A stretch of DNA of 51,107 nt from Effusibacillus pohliae DSM 22757. GTDB lineage: Bacteria > Bacillota > Bacilli > Tumebacillales > Effusibacillaceae. The position numbers were made by a program, and so were the translations under genes. Below, in pieces: positions 9,517-18,742 of the stretch. The first letter of the stretch is position 1, and each line of letters starts with the position of its first letter. Under the pieces are notes generated by a model. That model ran no database searches and was not told where the DNA came from. It worked only from the letters and a program-made list of their open reading frames with translations. Location: the NCBI RefSeq assembly GCF_000376225.1, contig NZ_AQXL01000112.1, forward strand, positions 1-51,107, in the 5' to 3' direction.

Positions 9517-10200
9517 ATGCGAGTGGTGGCGATCGTGGTGGCGGCGGGGAGCGGCTCCCGCATGCAAACGAAGATCAAGAAGCCGTACCTGGAGATTGCG
9601 GGCGTACCGCTCTTGGTTCGCACGCTGCGGGCGCTCGAACGGTCCGCTTTGATCCGCGAAATCGTGCTGGTGGTAAGAGAGGAAGAGCTGGCCGAAGCAA
9701 AACGGCTGATCGACCAGTACGGGATTCGCAAGGTGATCCGGTATGCGGCGGGTGGAGCGGAGCGGCAGGACTCCGTTCGGAACGGGCTGCGCATGGTGGA
9801 CGATGCGGCCGATCTGATTGTGGTGCATGACGGCGCCCGGCCATTTGTGACGGCTGATGAGATCGACCGCGTGATTGCGGCGGCGGCCGAGTGCGGAGCG
9901 GCAACGATTGGAACGCCTGTCAAAGACACCATCAAAAAAGTGGCAGATGGAACCGTCGAGGAGACCCTGCCGCGGGAAACTTTGTTCGCGGTGCAGACAC
10001 CGCAGGCGTTTCGCGCGCAATTGTTGCGGAAAGCGCACGCAATGGCGGTGGCAGCCGGCTGCCGCAGCACGGACGATGCGTCTTTGGTCGAGTGGACAGG
10101 CCATCCGGTCCGGGTGGTGGAAGGCTCCTACCGCAATATCAAAATCACGACGCCGGAAGATCTGCTGATCGCGGAAGCGTTTGTGGAACGGGAACTGTAA
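9517..10200 (+). CDS. ispD: IspD, 2-C-methyl-D-erythritol 4-phosphate cytidylyltransferase
   Basis: Third step of the MEP isoprenoid pathway: transfers CMP from CTP to MEP. The N-terminus [14 protein letters not shown] is the nucleotide-binding loop, followed by K at [19 protein letters not shown] and the segment around TPQAFR are also typical. I choose ATG 9517 with a G-rich ribosome binding site at 9504-9512; an ATG at 9469 would add sixteen residues not seen in the family. Length is 227. It is followed by ispF, the usual pair. Confidence 0.93.
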   Translation: MRVVAIVVAAGSGSRMQTKIKKPYLEIAGVPLLVRTLRALERSALIREIVLVVREEELAEAKRLIDQYGIRKVIRYAAGGAERQDSVRNGLRMVDDAADLIVVHDGARPFVTADEIDRVIAAAAECGAATIGTPVKDTIKKVADGTVEETLPRETLFAVQTPQAFRAQLLRKAHAMAVAAGCRSTDDASLVEWTGHPVRVVEGSYRNIKITTPEDLLIAEAFVEREL

Positions 10201-10216
10201 AGGGGAGACGTCGGAT

Positions 10217-10696
10217 ATGTTGAGAGTCGGGATCGGTTTTGACGTTCACCGCTTGGTCGAGGGGCGGCCGTTGGTGCTGGGGGGTGTGAAGATTCCCCAT
10301 GATAAAGGGCTGCTCGGCCATTCGGATGCGGATGTGCTGCTGCACGCGGTGAAGGATGCGTTGCTCGGGGCGATTGGCGAAGGGGATATCGGCCGCCATT
10401 TTCCCGATACGGATGAAACATACCGCGGCGCCGATTCGGTGGAACTGTTGCGTCATGTGTGGGGGATGGTGAAGCAAAAAGGGTTTCGGCTTGGCAACAT
10501 CGACTGTACGGTGATGGCGCAAAAGCCGAAGCTGGCGCCCTATATTGAAGAGATGCGCGGCGTGATTGCGAAAGAGCTGGAGGCTGATCTGGCACAGGTC
10601 AACGTGAAAGCAACCACGACGGAACAATTGGGCTTCACCGGCCGGGAAGAGGGCATCGCGGCGCAAGCGGTTGTGTTGCTGGTGACGGTTGAGTAG
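10217..10696 (+). CDS. ispF: IspF, 2-C-methyl-D-erythritol 2,4-cyclodiphosphate synthase
   Basis: Cyclises CDP-ME 2-phosphate in the MEP pathway, as a trimer with zinc. Metal ligands D9, H11 and H43 are visible in IGFDVHRL and [37 protein letters not shown] near the C-terminus is also characteristic. The ATG at 10217 lies 9 bases after AGGGGAG (10201-10207). Length is 159, as usual. It works directly downstream of the IspD product (through IspE, encoded elsewhere). Confidence 0.95.
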   Translation: MLRVGIGFDVHRLVEGRPLVLGGVKIPHDKGLLGHSDADVLLHAVKDALLGAIGEGDIGRHFPDTDETYRGADSVELLRHVWGMVKQKGFRLGNIDCTVMAQKPKLAPYIEEMRGVIAKELEADLAQVNVKATTTEQLGFTGREEGIAAQAVVLLVTVE

Positions 10697-10738
10697 AATA
10701 GACGAAGGATGTACCAAGACTGTTAGGAGATGAACCGG

Positions 10739-12187
10739 ATGTCTGTACGAGTGCGTTATGCGCCAAGTCCGACGGGACATTTGCATATCGGCGGGGCGCG
10801 CACCGCTCTGTTTAACTATTTGCTGGCGAAAAAAATGGGCGGAACCTACATCTTGCGAATCGAGGATACCGACCAGGCCCGCAACGTGGAGCAAGCCGAA
10901 GAGAAGTTTCTGGAAAATTTCCGCTGGCTCGGCTTGCTCTGGGACGAGGGACCGGGCGTCGGCGGCGAGTACGGGCCGTACAGTTGCATGGAGCGACTGG
11001 ATATCTATCAAAACTATGTGGATCAGTTGCTGGCGGAAGGCAAGGCCTATTCTTGTTACTGCACGGAAGAAGAACTGGAGAAAGAGCGGGAAGCGTTGCT
11101 CACCAAGGGGCAAATGCCAAGATATATGGGCAGGTGCCGGCATCTGACGGAGGAGCAGAAAGCGGCGTTTGAAGCGGAAGGCCGCAAAAAAACGGTCCGC
11201 TTCCGCGTGCCGGAAGGCAAGATCATCCGCTTCACCGATCATGTCCGCGGTGAGATGCAATTTGAATCGGATGGGATCGGTGACTTTGTGATCGTCAAGT
11301 CGGATGGCATCCCGACCTACAATTTTGCCGTCACAATTGACGACCATTTGATGAAGATTACGCATGTGATCCGCGGTGAGGAACATCTTTCCAACACGCC
11401 CCGGCAGATTTTGATTTATCAGGCGTTTGGGTGGGAGATTCCGGAATTTGCCCACGTCTCGCTGATTCTGAATCAGGATGGAAAGAAGCTGTCGAAGCGG
11501 GACGAGTCGATCGTCCAGTTTATCGAGCAATACCGGCAGCTCGGGTATCTGCCGGAAGCGCTGATCAACTTTTTGGCGCTGCTTGGCTGGTCGCCCGGCG
11601 GCGAACAGGAGATATTTTCGTTGGAGGAACTGGTTGAGGCATTCTCGCTGGATCGGGTGTCCAAATCCGGGGCGATTTTTGACACGGAAAAACTGGCCTG
11701 GATGAACGGCTATTACATCAAGCAGGCGGATTTGGAGCGGATTGTCGAATTGGCGATTCCCCATCTGCAGCGAGCGGGGCAGATCGGAGAAAGTTTCGAC
11801 CGCGAATGGGTAACCAAGCTGGTCTCTCTGTACAAGGAGCAAATGTCCTATGTGGCCGAACTGCCGGAACTGGCCAAACAATTCTTTGAGGAGCAGGTAG
11901 TCTACGAGGGCGAAGCAGCCGCTGTGCTGAAGGAAGAGCAGGTGCCGGTCGTGGTTGCCGCTTTCCTGGAAAAAGCGAAACAGCTGCCGGATTGGAACGC
12001 CGATTCGATCAAGGCGGCGTTGAAGGAAGTACAGACGGAGACCGGTTACAAAGGCCGCGCCCTGTTCATGACGATCCGGGTGGCGGCGACCGGGCAGACG
12101 CACGGGCCGGATCTCAACCAGTCGTTGGAATTGCTGGGCCGGGAACGCGTGGTATCCCGTTTACAAAACGTGCTGGTTCAAGCATAA
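10739..12187 (+). CDS. gltX: Glutamyl-tRNA synthetase
   Basis: A class I synthetase that charges tRNA-Glu and, in bacteria lacking GlnRS, also tRNA-Gln. The N-terminus [20 protein letters not shown] carries the HIGH motif (14-17 region), and KKLSKRDES is the KMSKS loop. The zinc-site region has CYCTEEELE and a later GRC. Start ATG 10739 is 9 bases after AGGAG (10725-10729); the ATG at 10730 touches that ribosome binding site and is rejected. The last codons contain the promoter for the cysteine T-box transcript. Confidence 0.95.
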   Translation: MSVRVRYAPSPTGHLHIGGARTALFNYLLAKKMGGTYILRIEDTDQARNVEQAEEKFLENFRWLGLLWDEGPGVGGEYGPYSCMERLDIYQNYVDQLLAEGKAYSCYCTEEELEKEREALLTKGQMPRYMGRCRHLTEEQKAAFEAEGRKKTVRFRVPEGKIIRFTDHVRGEMQFESDGIGDFVIVKSDGIPTYNFAVTIDDHLMKITHVIRGEEHLSNTPRQILIYQAFGWEIPEFAHVSLILNQDGKKLSKRDESIVQFIEQYRQLGYLPEALINFLALLGWSPGGEQEIFSLEELVEAFSLDRVSKSGAIFDTEKLAWMNGYYIKQADLERIVELAIPHLQRAGQIGESFDREWVTKLVSLYKEQMSYVAELPELAKQFFEEQVVYEGEAAAVLKEEQVPVVVAAFLEKAKQLPDWNADSIKAALKEVQTETGYKGRALFMTIRVAATGQTHGPDLNQSLELLGRERVVSRLQNVLVQA

Positions 12188-12188
12188 T
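12160..12188 (+). promoter_or_regulatory. SigA-type promoter of the cysE T-box transcript
   Basis: TTTACA (12160-12165), a 17-base spacer, and CATAAT (12183-12188). It overlaps the last codons and stop of gltX. The start of transcription should be near 12195, which fits the 5' end of the T-box leader. Confidence 0.75.
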
Positions 12189-12194
12189 GGTATG

Positions 12195-12438
12195 CAAAGG
12201 ATGAACAACACGAAAGAGCATAGCAAGGACAAGTATGCGCACGAAATGCGCCAGAGAGTCGTCACCGGACACGGCTGGAAGTGGCGATCGCAGGAACTGC
12301 GCAGAATGCCCCTTGTTTTCGCGGGAGGAAAGGCGGCAGCTGAGTAATGCCCGACGGACGCCTCCGTTATCAGGCAAAGAGAACCAATCAGAGTGGGACC
12401 GCGGCATTCAGCCGCCTCTGGCGTCAGGGGCGGTTTTT
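12195..12438 (+). promoter_or_regulatory. T-box riboswitch, cysteine specifier, before cysE-cysS
   Basis: Uncharged tRNA-Cys should bind and prevent early termination. Stem I can be drawn: lower helix CAAGG (12224-12228) with CCTTG (12311-12315), then the specifier loop with AGTA (12232-12235) opposite GAATGCC (12304-12310), closed above by TGCGCA pairing with TGCGCA (12236-12241 and 12298-12303). The specifier triplet reads TGC (12307-12309), a cysteine codon, in agreement with the downstream genes. The T-box sequence is GAGTGGGACCGCGG (12391-12404). The terminator is CCGCCTCTG, loop GCGT, CAGGGGCGG, then five T (12412-12438). Confidence 0.92.
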
Positions 12439-12492
12439 CTATTTCTAGCCGAGATGAAAGTGGAAGCCGAGTTCTCTAGGGGGGAGATCGCA

Positions 12493-13140
12493 ATGCTGAA
12501 ATTGATCAAGGAAGATATCCGGACCGTATTTGAGCGGGATCCGGCCGCCAGAAGCACATTCGAAGTGGTTTTGACCTATTCCGGACTGCATGCATTATGG
12601 GCCTATCGGATTGCTCATGCTTTTTATAAGCGGCGGTATTATACGCTCGCCCGCTTCATTTCGCAGTTGGCCCGATTTTTCACCGGGATTGAGATCCATC
12701 CGGGCGCGAAAATCGGCCGTCGGCTGTTTATCGACCACGGGGCGGGTGTAGTGATTGGCGAAACGGCCGAAATCGGCGATGATGTGACGATTTACCAGGG
12801 GGTGACGCTCGGCGGAACCGGCAAGGAAAAAGGCAAGCGCCATCCCACCATCGGCAACAACGTGCTGATCTCAAGCGGCGCGAAAGTGCTCGGGTCGATC
12901 ACCGTCGGCGACAATTCGAAGATCGGTGCGGGATCGGTGGTGCTTAAGCCGGTGCCTCCCAACTCGACCGTCGTTGGCGTGCCGGGTCGCGTGGTGATTC
13001 AGGACGGGCGGCGGGTGGATGATCTGGACCATTGCAATCTGCCTGACCCTGTGATGGAGATGATCAAGCAAATGCAGGACGAAATCTCCTCGTTGCGGAA
13101 GGAACTGCAGGAAATGAAAAGAGGAGTGACGGTGGAGTGA
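12493..13140 (+). CDS. cysE: Serine O-acetyltransferase
   Basis: Acetylates serine with acetyl-CoA, the first step of cysteine synthesis. The N-terminal helical part contains [14 protein letters not shown]. Left-handed beta-helix hexapeptide repeats follow ([40 protein letters not shown]), with the catalytic FIDHG segment and [14 protein letters not shown]. Length is 215, like Bacillus CysE. Start ATG 12493 has GGGGGGAG upstream; the frame continues upstream through the T-box RNA, which is not coding. The stop overlaps the cysS GTG. Confidence 0.95.
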   Translation: MLKLIKEDIRTVFERDPAARSTFEVVLTYSGLHALWAYRIAHAFYKRRYYTLARFISQLARFFTGIEIHPGAKIGRRLFIDHGAGVVIGETAEIGDDVTIYQGVTLGGTGKEKGKRHPTIGNNVLISSGAKVLGSITVGDNSKIGAGSVVLKPVPPNSTVVGVPGRVVIQDGRRVDDLDHCNLPDPVMEMIKQMQDEISSLRKELQEMKRGVTVE

Positions 13141-14528
13141 TTCGCATCTACAACACGCTGACGCGTGAAAAAGAAGAATTCATCCCGCAGGAGCCCGGCA
13201 AGGTGCGAATGTATGTATGCGGGCCGACAGTCTACAATTATTTTCACATCGGCAATGCGCGGCCCTTTCTGTTTTTCGATGTGGTGCGCCGCTATCTGGA
13301 GTACCGGGGTTTTCAGGTCAAATATGTGCAGAATTTCACGGACGTGGACGACAAAATCATCCGGGTGGCAAACGAGGAAGGAGTCCATCCGCAGGTGGTG
13401 GCCGATCGGTTTGTGGAGGCCTATTTTCAGGATGCGGAACGGTTGGGGATTCGCAGGGCGGACGCCCACCCGCGGGTGACCGGGCATATCCGGGACATCA
13501 TCGCGATGATTGGCCGGCTGATCGACAAAGGTTATGCTTACGTTGCGGATGGGGACGTGTATTATAGCACGGACAAATTTCCCGACTACGGTAAACTGTC
13601 GAAACAGCCGATCGATGACCTGCTCGCCGGCGCCCGCATCGAAGTGTCGGAGAAAAAGCGCAACCCGCTCGACTTTACCTTGTGGAAAGCGGCCAAACCG
13701 GGCGAGGTGAGTTGGCCTTCGCCGTGGGGCGAAGGGCGGCCCGGCTGGCATATCGAATGTTCCGCGATGAGCAAAAAGTATCTGGGGGAGACGCTGGATA
13801 TTCACGCTGGCGGGCACGACCTGATTTTTCCCCACCACGAAAATGAGATTGCCCAGTCGGAAGCGGCCAACGGCAAACCGTTCGCCCGCTATTGGATGCA
13901 CAACGGGTATATCAACATCAACAATGAGAAGATGTCGAAGTCGCTGGGAAATTTCGTGCTGGTGCATGATCTGCTGGAACGGTACGATGCCAGGGTCATC
14001 CGGTTCTTCCTGCTGTCCGCCCATTACCGGAACCCGATCAATTTTTCGGCGGAGTTGATGGAACAGGCTGCCGTCGGACTGGAGCGGATCGATACGGCGA
14101 TCGCCAACCTGAACCACTGCCTGGCGTCGGCGGAACAAGGGGATGCTGGCAGTGCGGGGATCGATCCTGCCGGGCTGCGGGCCAAATTCATCAAGGCGAT
14201 GGACGACGATTTTAACACGGCCGATGCGATTGCGACGATTTTTGAATTGGTGCGGGAAGCCAATTCCTATTTGCACGGCGGGCAGGCGAAGGTGGCTGGA
14301 GTGAAAGCGTACCGCGACGCCCTGGTGGAACTGGTGGATGTGTTGGGCCTGACGCCAGCCGCCCAACAGGACCAACTGGCGGAAGAAGTGGAACGGCTGA
14401 TTCAGGAACGGACACAGGCCCGGAAAGACAGGGATTTCAAACGGGCGGACGAGATTCGCGACCAACTGGCGGCGATGGGGATCATTTTGGAAGATACGCC
14501 GCAAGGCGTACGCTGGAAGCGGAAGTGA
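13137..14528 (+). CDS. cysS: Cysteinyl-tRNA synthetase
   Basis: Charges tRNA-Cys. [20 protein letters not shown] carries zinc ligand C28 and the HIGH motif (37-40). HIECSAMS gives the second zinc cysteine. The KMSKS loop is [10 protein letters not shown]. The length of 463 residues is normal. GTG start at 13137 shares GTGA with the cysE stop (4-base overlap), so translation is coupled. Control by a cysteine T-box ties synthesis of the amino acid and its charging enzyme to tRNA-Cys charging. Confidence 0.96.
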   Translation: MIRIYNTLTREKEEFIPQEPGKVRMYVCGPTVYNYFHIGNARPFLFFDVVRRYLEYRGFQVKYVQNFTDVDDKIIRVANEEGVHPQVVADRFVEAYFQDAERLGIRRADAHPRVTGHIRDIIAMIGRLIDKGYAYVADGDVYYSTDKFPDYGKLSKQPIDDLLAGARIEVSEKKRNPLDFTLWKAAKPGEVSWPSPWGEGRPGWHIECSAMSKKYLGETLDIHAGGHDLIFPHHENEIAQSEAANGKPFARYWMHNGYININNEKMSKSLGNFVLVHDLLERYDARVIRFFLLSAHYRNPINFSAELMEQAAVGLERIDTAIANLNHCLASAEQGDAGSAGIDPAGLRAKFIKAMDDDFNTADAIATIFELVREANSYLHGGQAKVAGVKAYRDALVELVDVLGLTPAAQQDQLAEEVERLIQERTQARKDRDFKRADEIRDQLAAMGIILEDTPQGVRWKRK

Positions 14529-14532
14529 GCGA

Positions 14533-14955
14533 ATGGAGGACAGGCGGAGGGAGGCAGCGCGCCGCCCGCAGGAAATGCCAGCGTTGGCGCTTGCCTACCT
14601 GGGAGATGCGGTCTGGGAACTGTTTGTCAGGCAGCATTTGCTGGCGCTGGGGGAGATGCGGCCGCATCGGCTGCAGCAGGCGTCGGTTCGCTATGTGAAG
14701 GCGAAGGCGCAGGCGGACATTCTGCATTTTTTGCTGGAGGATTTGTCGGAGGAAGAGGCGGCCGTTGTGCGCAGAGGCAGAAATGCCAAGTCGAGGACGG
14801 TGCCAAAGCATGCGGACGTGATCGATTATCGGCACAGTACGGGGTTTGAAAGTTTGATCGGCTATTTGTTTCTCTGCGGTCAGCACGAACGGCTGCGAGA
14901 ATTGGCCGGCAAGGCGATTGAATATGTAGATGCGCAGTGGCGAAAGGACGGATGA
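14533..14955 (+). CDS. mrnC: Mini-ribonuclease III
   Basis: A small RNase III catalytic domain without the double-stranded RNA binding domain. In Bacillus it matures 23S rRNA. LALAYLGDAVWELFVRQHLL has the conserved acidic stretch, and YRHSTGFESLIGYLFL carries the second active-site glutamate. Length is 140. It starts 4 bases after the cysS stop and overlaps the start region of rlmB (ATGA at 14952), so it is deep in the operon. Confidence 0.93.
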   Translation: MEDRRREAARRPQEMPALALAYLGDAVWELFVRQHLLALGEMRPHRLQQASVRYVKAKAQADILHFLLEDLSEEEAAVVRRGRNAKSRTVPKHADVIDYRHSTGFESLIGYLFLCGQHERLRELAGKAIEYVDAQWRKDG

Positions 14956-14957
14956 GG

Positions 14958-15791
14958 ATGAGAAAAGCGGAACGAACGAGGCCGCAAGGAAAGGCGGGAA
15001 AGGAAGCGGCCGGTTCCGACCGGCGGCGGGAAGCTGCGCAGGCGGCGGACATCGGCGAGCAGTTGGAAGGCCGCCATCCGGTGCTGGAAGCGTTGAAAAG
15101 CGGCCGGCAGCTGAACAAGATTTTGCTGGCTGAGGGGGCGGAAGGCGGTTCGGTCAATGACATTTTGACGCGCGCCAAAGAGCGGGGAATCGTCGTGCAG
15201 CGGGTGCCGAAAGCCAAAATCGACGCGGCAGCAGTCACCCGCAACCACCAGGGGGTGATCGCCTATCTGGCCGCAAAGGAATATGTCGATCTGGAGGTGA
15301 TCCTGCAGGCGGCCGATCGTTCCCCTCGCCCGGGTCTGATCGTCGTGCTGGATGAAATTGAAGATCCGCACAATCTCGGGTCGATTTTGCGGACGGCAGA
15401 CGGGGTGGGAGCGCATGGAGTGGTGATTCCGAAACGGCGGGCCGTTCCCCTGACGGCCACCGTCGCCAAGGCGTCTGCCGGAGCGATTGAGCATATCCCG
15501 GTTGCCCGTGTCACCAACATTTCGCAGACGCTTGAAATGCTCAAGCGAGCCGGGTACTGGGTGATCGGCACCGACGTGAACGCGGACAGCATGTATTATC
15601 AAGTGGACATGACCGGACCGATCGTCATGGTGATCGGGAACGAAAGCAAGGGACTGGGGGAAGTGGTGAAAAAAAGGTGTGACTATCTCGTCCGGCTGCC
15701 GATGATCGGACAGGTGCAATCCTTGAATGCCGGCGTGGCTGCAGGCGTTCTGCTGTACGAAGCGGTGCGCCAGCGGGGAAGCAAAAAATAG
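14958..15791 (+). CDS. rlmB: 23S rRNA (guanosine-2'-O-)-methyltransferase, RlmB/TrmH family
   Basis: A SPOUT-fold methyltransferase. The N-terminal substrate-binding domain starts near LEGRHPVLEALKSGR. The catalytic domain shows LDEIEDPHNLGSILRTAD, the knot motif VIGNESKGLGE, and RLPMIGQVQSLNAGVAAGVL, which are family hallmarks. The first 35 or so residues are basic and poorly conserved. Start is uncertain: ATG 14958 lies 9 bases after AAAGGA; ATG 14952 overlaps the mrnC stop but is only 3 bases from that ribosome binding site. The exact target nucleotide is inferred from the family (B. subtilis YacO). Confidence 0.92.
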   Translation: MRKAERTRPQGKAGKEAAGSDRRREAAQAADIGEQLEGRHPVLEALKSGRQLNKILLAEGAEGGSVNDILTRAKERGIVVQRVPKAKIDAAAVTRNHQGVIAYLAAKEYVDLEVILQAADRSPRPGLIVVLDEIEDPHNLGSILRTADGVGAHGVVIPKRRAVPLTATVAKASAGAIEHIPVARVTNISQTLEMLKRAGYWVIGTDVNADSMYYQVDMTGPIVMVIGNESKGLGEVVKKRCDYLVRLPMIGQVQSLNAGVAAGVLLYEAVRQRGSKK

Positions 15792-15813
15792 TCGCCGCTG
15801 CGGTCGCCGCATC

Positions 15814-16329
15814 ATGAGAGAAGTTTTGATCGTAGACGGGTACAACATCATCGGTTCCTGGCCGGCGCTTGTGGAATTGAAGAACGAAAGCCTGGAACTG
15901 GCCCGCGACCAGCTGGTCGGGATGCTCAAGGAATTTCAGAGCTTCACCGGCATGCAAGTGATTGTTGTTTTTGATGCGCACATGTCGTCGGGAGCGCGCA
16001 AGGAATACAAAGTGGGCAACGTGCAGGTGGTTTTTTCCAAGGAAGGCGAGACGGCGGATGAACGGATCGAACGGATCGTGTACGAGATGGAGAAACGGGC
16101 TGCCCACATTTACGTGGCGACATCGGATCAGGTCGAACAGCAGATCACGTTTGGCGAAGGCGCGCTGCGCATCAGCGCGCGGGAACTGGAAAGAAGGGTG
16201 AAGGAAGCGCGCAAATCGGTCCGGAAAGCGGTGCGGAAACTGAATCCGTCAAGAAATACGCTTGCAGACCAGTTGGACGGAAGAATCGCTGAAATTTTCG
16301 AAAAGTGGCGGCGAAAAGACACGGATTGA
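15814..16329 (+). CDS. rae1: Ribosome-dependent endoribonuclease of the Rae1/YacP family
   Basis: A NYN (PIN-like) domain protein. B. subtilis Rae1 enters the ribosomal A site and cleaves mRNA there. MREVLIVDGYNIIGSWPAL, the central VIVVFDAHMSSG and the later HIYVATSDQVEQQITFG carry the conserved acidic residues. Length is 171, as in Bacillus. ATG 15814 gives the family N-terminus, but no good ribosome binding site is visible. The preceding bases hold two direct copies of GTCGCCGC (15791-15798 and 15803-15810). Probably coupled to rlmB. Confidence 0.88.
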   Translation: MREVLIVDGYNIIGSWPALVELKNESLELARDQLVGMLKEFQSFTGMQVIVVFDAHMSSGARKEYKVGNVQVVFSKEGETADERIERIVYEMEKRAAHIYVATSDQVEQQITFGEGALRISARELERRVKEARKSVRKAVRKLNPSRNTLADQLDGRIAEIFEKWRRKDTD

Positions 16330-16332
16330 CAA

Positions 16333-16362
16333 TTGACCCTGCAAGATTACATAAAGTATAAT
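16333..16362 (+). promoter_or_regulatory. SigA-type promoter of sigH
   Basis: TTGACC (16333-16338), an 18-base spacer and a perfect TATAAT (16357-16362). An overlapping TTGACA (16326-16331) is too far away (25 bases). In B. subtilis the sigH promoter is repressed by AbrB; I cannot judge an AbrB site by eye. Confidence 0.75.
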
Positions 16363-16401
16363 TAATCTATGTCGTGAGTTGTTGCCGGGTCGGAGGGATA
16401 C

Positions 16402-17061
16402 ATGTTGCCAATGAATCTTCATGCGCGAGCGATTGAAGAGGAGAAGGACCTGAATGAGTTGTCGGACGAGGACCTGGTTGAATTCGTCAGGGAAGGCGAC
16501 GATGAGGCGCTCGAACACCTGATTCACAGATACAAGAATTTCGTCAAGGCGAAGGCCCGTTCCTATTTTTTGATCGGGGCGGACCGGGAAGACATCGTGC
16601 AGGAGGGCATGATCGGTTTGTACAAGGCGGTGCGCGACTACCGCGACGACAAACTGACCTCCTTCAAAGCGTTTGCCGAACTTTGTATCACACGCCAAAT
16701 CATCACCGCGATCAAAACCGCCACCAGACAAAAGCACATACCCCTCAATTCCTACGTTTCGTTGGACAAGCCCATTTATGACGAAGATTCGGATCGCACG
16801 CTGCTCGACGTGATCGTCGGATCGCGGGTGTCCGATCCGGAGGAGCTGCTGATCAATCAGGAAGAATTTGTTGATATCGAGGCGAAAATGGGGGAAATCC
16901 TGAGCGATTTGGAACGCAAAGTGCTGATGCTGTACTTGGACGGGCGGTCGTACCAGGAGATCGCGGTCGATCTGAAGCGGCATGTGAAATCGATCGATAA
17001 CGCGTTGCAAAGAGTCAAACGAAAATTGGAGCGTTACCTTGAAGTCCGGGATGTCAATTGA
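16402..17061 (+). CDS. sigH: RNA polymerase sigma-H factor
   Basis: A sigma-70 family factor for transition-phase, competence and early sporulation genes. Region 2 is very conserved (ARSYFLIGADREDIVQEGMI, FKAFAELCITRQIITAIKTA), and region 4 ends with DLERKVLMLYLDGRSYQEIA and RHVKSIDNALQRVKRKLERY. 219 residues against 218 in B. subtilis. ATG 16402 lies 5 bases after GGAGG. It has its own promoter and terminator, so it is a monocistronic unit between the cysS and rpmG groups. Its presence suggests, but does not prove, a sporulating organism. Confidence 0.97.
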   Translation: MLPMNLHARAIEEEKDLNELSDEDLVEFVREGDDEALEHLIHRYKNFVKAKARSYFLIGADREDIVQEGMIGLYKAVRDYRDDKLTSFKAFAELCITRQIITAIKTATRQKHIPLNSYVSLDKPIYDEDSDRTLLDVIVGSRVSDPEELLINQEEFVDIEAKMGEILSDLERKVLMLYLDGRSYQEIAVDLKRHVKSIDNALQRVKRKLERYLEVRDVN

Positions 17062-17073
17062 CTCCCGGTTTTT
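17046..17073 (+). terminator. Terminator overlapping the end of sigH
   Basis: CCGGGA (17046-17051) with TCCCGG (17063-17068), enclosing the palindrome GTCAATTGAC (17053-17062), and TTTTT after it. The stem includes the last codons and the TGA of sigH. Confidence 0.8.
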
Positions 17074-17074
17074 G

Positions 17075-17103
17075 TTGACATCCTATAACCCTTGTGCTAA
17101 ATT
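17075..17103 (+). promoter_or_regulatory. SigA-type promoter before rpmG-secE-nusG
   Basis: Consensus TTGACA (17075-17080), a 17-base spacer and TAAATT (17098-17103). It begins two bases after the sigH terminator T-run. Confidence 0.65.
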
Positions 17104-17187
17104 AACTTAGGTATCCGTGTAAAATACCCACCAAAGTGAGTCGATGGGCACAAAAAGCGTAGAAAGTACCTGTGGGAGGTGTCTTGG

Positions 17188-17337
17188 ATGCGTGTAGCGG
17201 TCACGCTGGCTTGCACCGAATGCAAACAGCGAAATTATATTACCAAGAAAAACAAGAAGAACAACCCGGATCGCATCGAACTGAAGAAGTACTGCAAGTA
17301 TTGCAACCATCATACTCTTCATCGCGAAACCCGTTAA
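17188..17337 (+). CDS. rpmG: Large subunit ribosomal protein L33 (zinc-binding form)
   Basis: A 49-residue protein, [20 protein letters not shown] onward to HTLHRETR. Two CxxC pairs (C9/C12, C36/C39) mark the zinc-containing form. In B. subtilis such forms are swapped for cysteine-free paralogs when zinc is scarce; no paralog lies in this window. GGGAGGTG (17174-17181) gives a good ribosome binding site. Position just before secE-nusG is the standard Firmicutes order. Confidence 0.95.
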   Translation: MRVAVTLACTECKQRNYITKKNKKNNPDRIELKKYCKYCNHHTLHRETR

Positions 17338-17371
17338 TGTCTCGTGGTGTTGAAACGAGGGTAGGCAGAGC

Positions 17372-17569
17372 ATGAGGAAGATGACGGGGATCATCTCCTT
17401 CTTCCGCGACGGATGGGGAGAGCTGAAGCGGGTACGTTGGCCGAATCGCAAAGAATTGCTGTCTTACACGACGGTTGTGGTTGTAACTTGCGTGATTCTG
17501 TCGGTCGTGATCTTTCTGTTTGATCTCGGCGTTAGCGAATTGTTGAAGTTGATCGGCCTCGGCCGGTAG
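17372..17569 (+). CDS. secE: SecE, preprotein translocase subunit
   Basis: Small clamp subunit of SecYEG in the inner membrane. The short amphipathic part FFRDGWGELKRVRWPNRKEL is followed by one transmembrane helix (TTVVVVTCVILSVVIFLF) and a short tail. 65 residues, the short Gram-positive form with one membrane span. ATG 17372 is assumed; GAGG lies 11 bases upstream. ATG 17381 is an alternative. Confidence 0.93.
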   Translation: MRKMTGIISFFRDGWGELKRVRWPNRKELLSYTTVVVVTCVILSVVIFLFDLGVSELLKLIGLGR

Positions 17570-17621
17570 GCAATCACTTGAGTAGGGGGGAAGGGCAACC
17601 GCCCTCAATTGGATGGAAAAC

Positions 17622-18155
17622 ATGGAAAAACGCTGGTATGTCGTGCATACCTATTCGGGCTATGAGAACAAGGTGAAAACGAATCTGGAACGGCGTGTCC
17701 AGTCGATGGACATGCAAGACAAGATTTTCCGCGTTCTGGTTCCGACGGAAGAGGAGATCGAGGTTAAGAACGGGAAGAAGAAGGCGGTTGCACGCAAGGT
17801 TTTTCCGGGTTATGTGTTGGTCGAGATGATCATGACGGACGATTCCTGGTACGTGGTGCGCAATACGCCTGGCGTCACCGGGTTTGTCGGATCTTCCGGT
17901 TCCGGTTCAAAACCGACTCCCCTCATGCCGCACGAGGTTCGCAGCATACTTCGGCAGATGGGCGTCGAGGAAGCCAAGCCGAAGGTCGACTTCTCGCTGA
18001 AGGAAGCGGTGCGGGTGGTCGAGGGGCCGTTTGCCAATTTTGTCGGCAGCGTGGAAGAGATTCATCCGGATAAGCAGAAACTGAAAGTTCTCGTTTCCAT
18101 GTTTGGCCGGGAAACCCCTCTGGAACTTGATTTTTCGCAAGTTGAGAAGTTATAA
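17622..18155 (+). CDS. nusG: NusG, transcription elongation and termination factor
   Basis: Binds RNA polymerase and in Firmicutes promotes pausing. The NGN domain (WYVVHTYSGYENKVKTNLER, FPGYVLVEMIMTDDSWYVVR) is followed by a linker and a C-terminal KOW domain (VRVVEGPFANFVGSVEEI). I choose ATG 17622, giving 177 residues as in B. subtilis, with GGATGG just upstream. ATG 17613 would add three residues. Confidence 0.95.
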   Translation: MEKRWYVVHTYSGYENKVKTNLERRVQSMDMQDKIFRVLVPTEEEIEVKNGKKKAVARKVFPGYVLVEMIMTDDSWYVVRNTPGVTGFVGSSGSGSKPTPLMPHEVRSILRQMGVEEAKPKVDFSLKEAVRVVEGPFANFVGSVEEIHPDKQKLKVLVSMFGRETPLELDFSQVEKL

Positions 18156-18230
18156 TAGACTCTGTTTGACTTCGCCGAAGCGGCGGTTGTTGAGAAAAAT
18201 CCGCCCCGTTTCGGCGCTGGCTGGGTGAAC

Positions 18231-18260
18231 GTGGGAGGGCGATTGGCCCGTCTACCACAC
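18231..18260 (+). promoter_or_regulatory. Probable ribosomal protein L1 binding site before rplK
   Basis: GTGG (18231-18234) pairs with CCAC (18255-18258), and GGGC (18237-18240) pairs with GCCC (18246-18249). Between them is an asymmetric internal loop of GA against GTCTA. The strand GTGGGAGG and the opposite TACCAC resemble the L1 site of 23S rRNA (GGTGGGAGGC with ATACCACC). L1 autoregulation of the rplK-rplA messenger by such mimicry is known in bacteria. Confidence 0.7.
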
Positions 18261-18281
18261 TACGAGAAGGAGGTGGATGTT

Positions 18282-18707
18282 GTGGCGAAGAAAGTGATTA
18301 AAGTGGTCAAGCTTCAGATTCCTGCCGGTAAAGCCACCCCTGCGCCACCGGTTGGTCCGGCTCTGGGTCAGGCTGGGGTTAACATCATGGGATTCTGCAA
18401 GGAGTTCAACGCGCGAACGGCCGATCAGGGCGGGCTGATTATCCCGGTTGTGATCACCGTGTACGAGGACCGTTCCTTCACGTTCGAAACGAAGACGCCA
18501 CCGGCTGCCGTTCTGCTGAAAAAAGCGGCGGGTATCGAGTCTGGATCCGGCGAACCGAACAAGAAGAAGGTGGCCACCCTCAAGCGCGCGAAGGTCCGCG
18601 AAATCGCGGAAACCAAAATGCCTGACCTGAACGCTGCAGACATTGAGGCTGCAATGCGGATGGTGGAAGGAACCGCCCGTTCGATGGGGATTGTCATCGA
18701 AGACTGA
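18282..18707 (+). CDS. rplK: Large subunit ribosomal protein L11
   Basis: Part of the GTPase-associated centre with 23S rRNA helices 43/44. [20 protein letters not shown] is the proline-rich N-terminal domain, and the C-terminal RNA-binding domain ends in [12 protein letters not shown]. 141 residues. The GTG at 18282 ([10 protein letters not shown]) lies about 7 bases after AGAAGGAGGTGG, which decides the start. First gene of the L11-L1 pair, behind an L1-like operator. Confidence 0.96.
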   Translation: MAKKVIKVVKLQIPAGKATPAPPVGPALGQAGVNIMGFCKEFNARTADQGGLIIPVVITVYEDRSFTFETKTPPAAVLLKKAAGIESGSGEPNKKKVATLKRAKVREIAETKMPDLNAADIEAAMRMVEGTARSMGIVIED

Positions 18708-18742
18708 ACGTAAAATGGCACGCTCGGTGCCGTTGTGAGGGT

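Noticed and set aside
12235-12492. Upstream extension of the cysE frame
   Set aside because: This stretch is the T-box leader with a terminator, so it is not translated as part of CysE.
15791-15810. Direct repeat GTCGCCGC before yacP
   Set aside because: Two eight-base copies in GC-rich sequence can be chance; no structure or spacing suggests a site.
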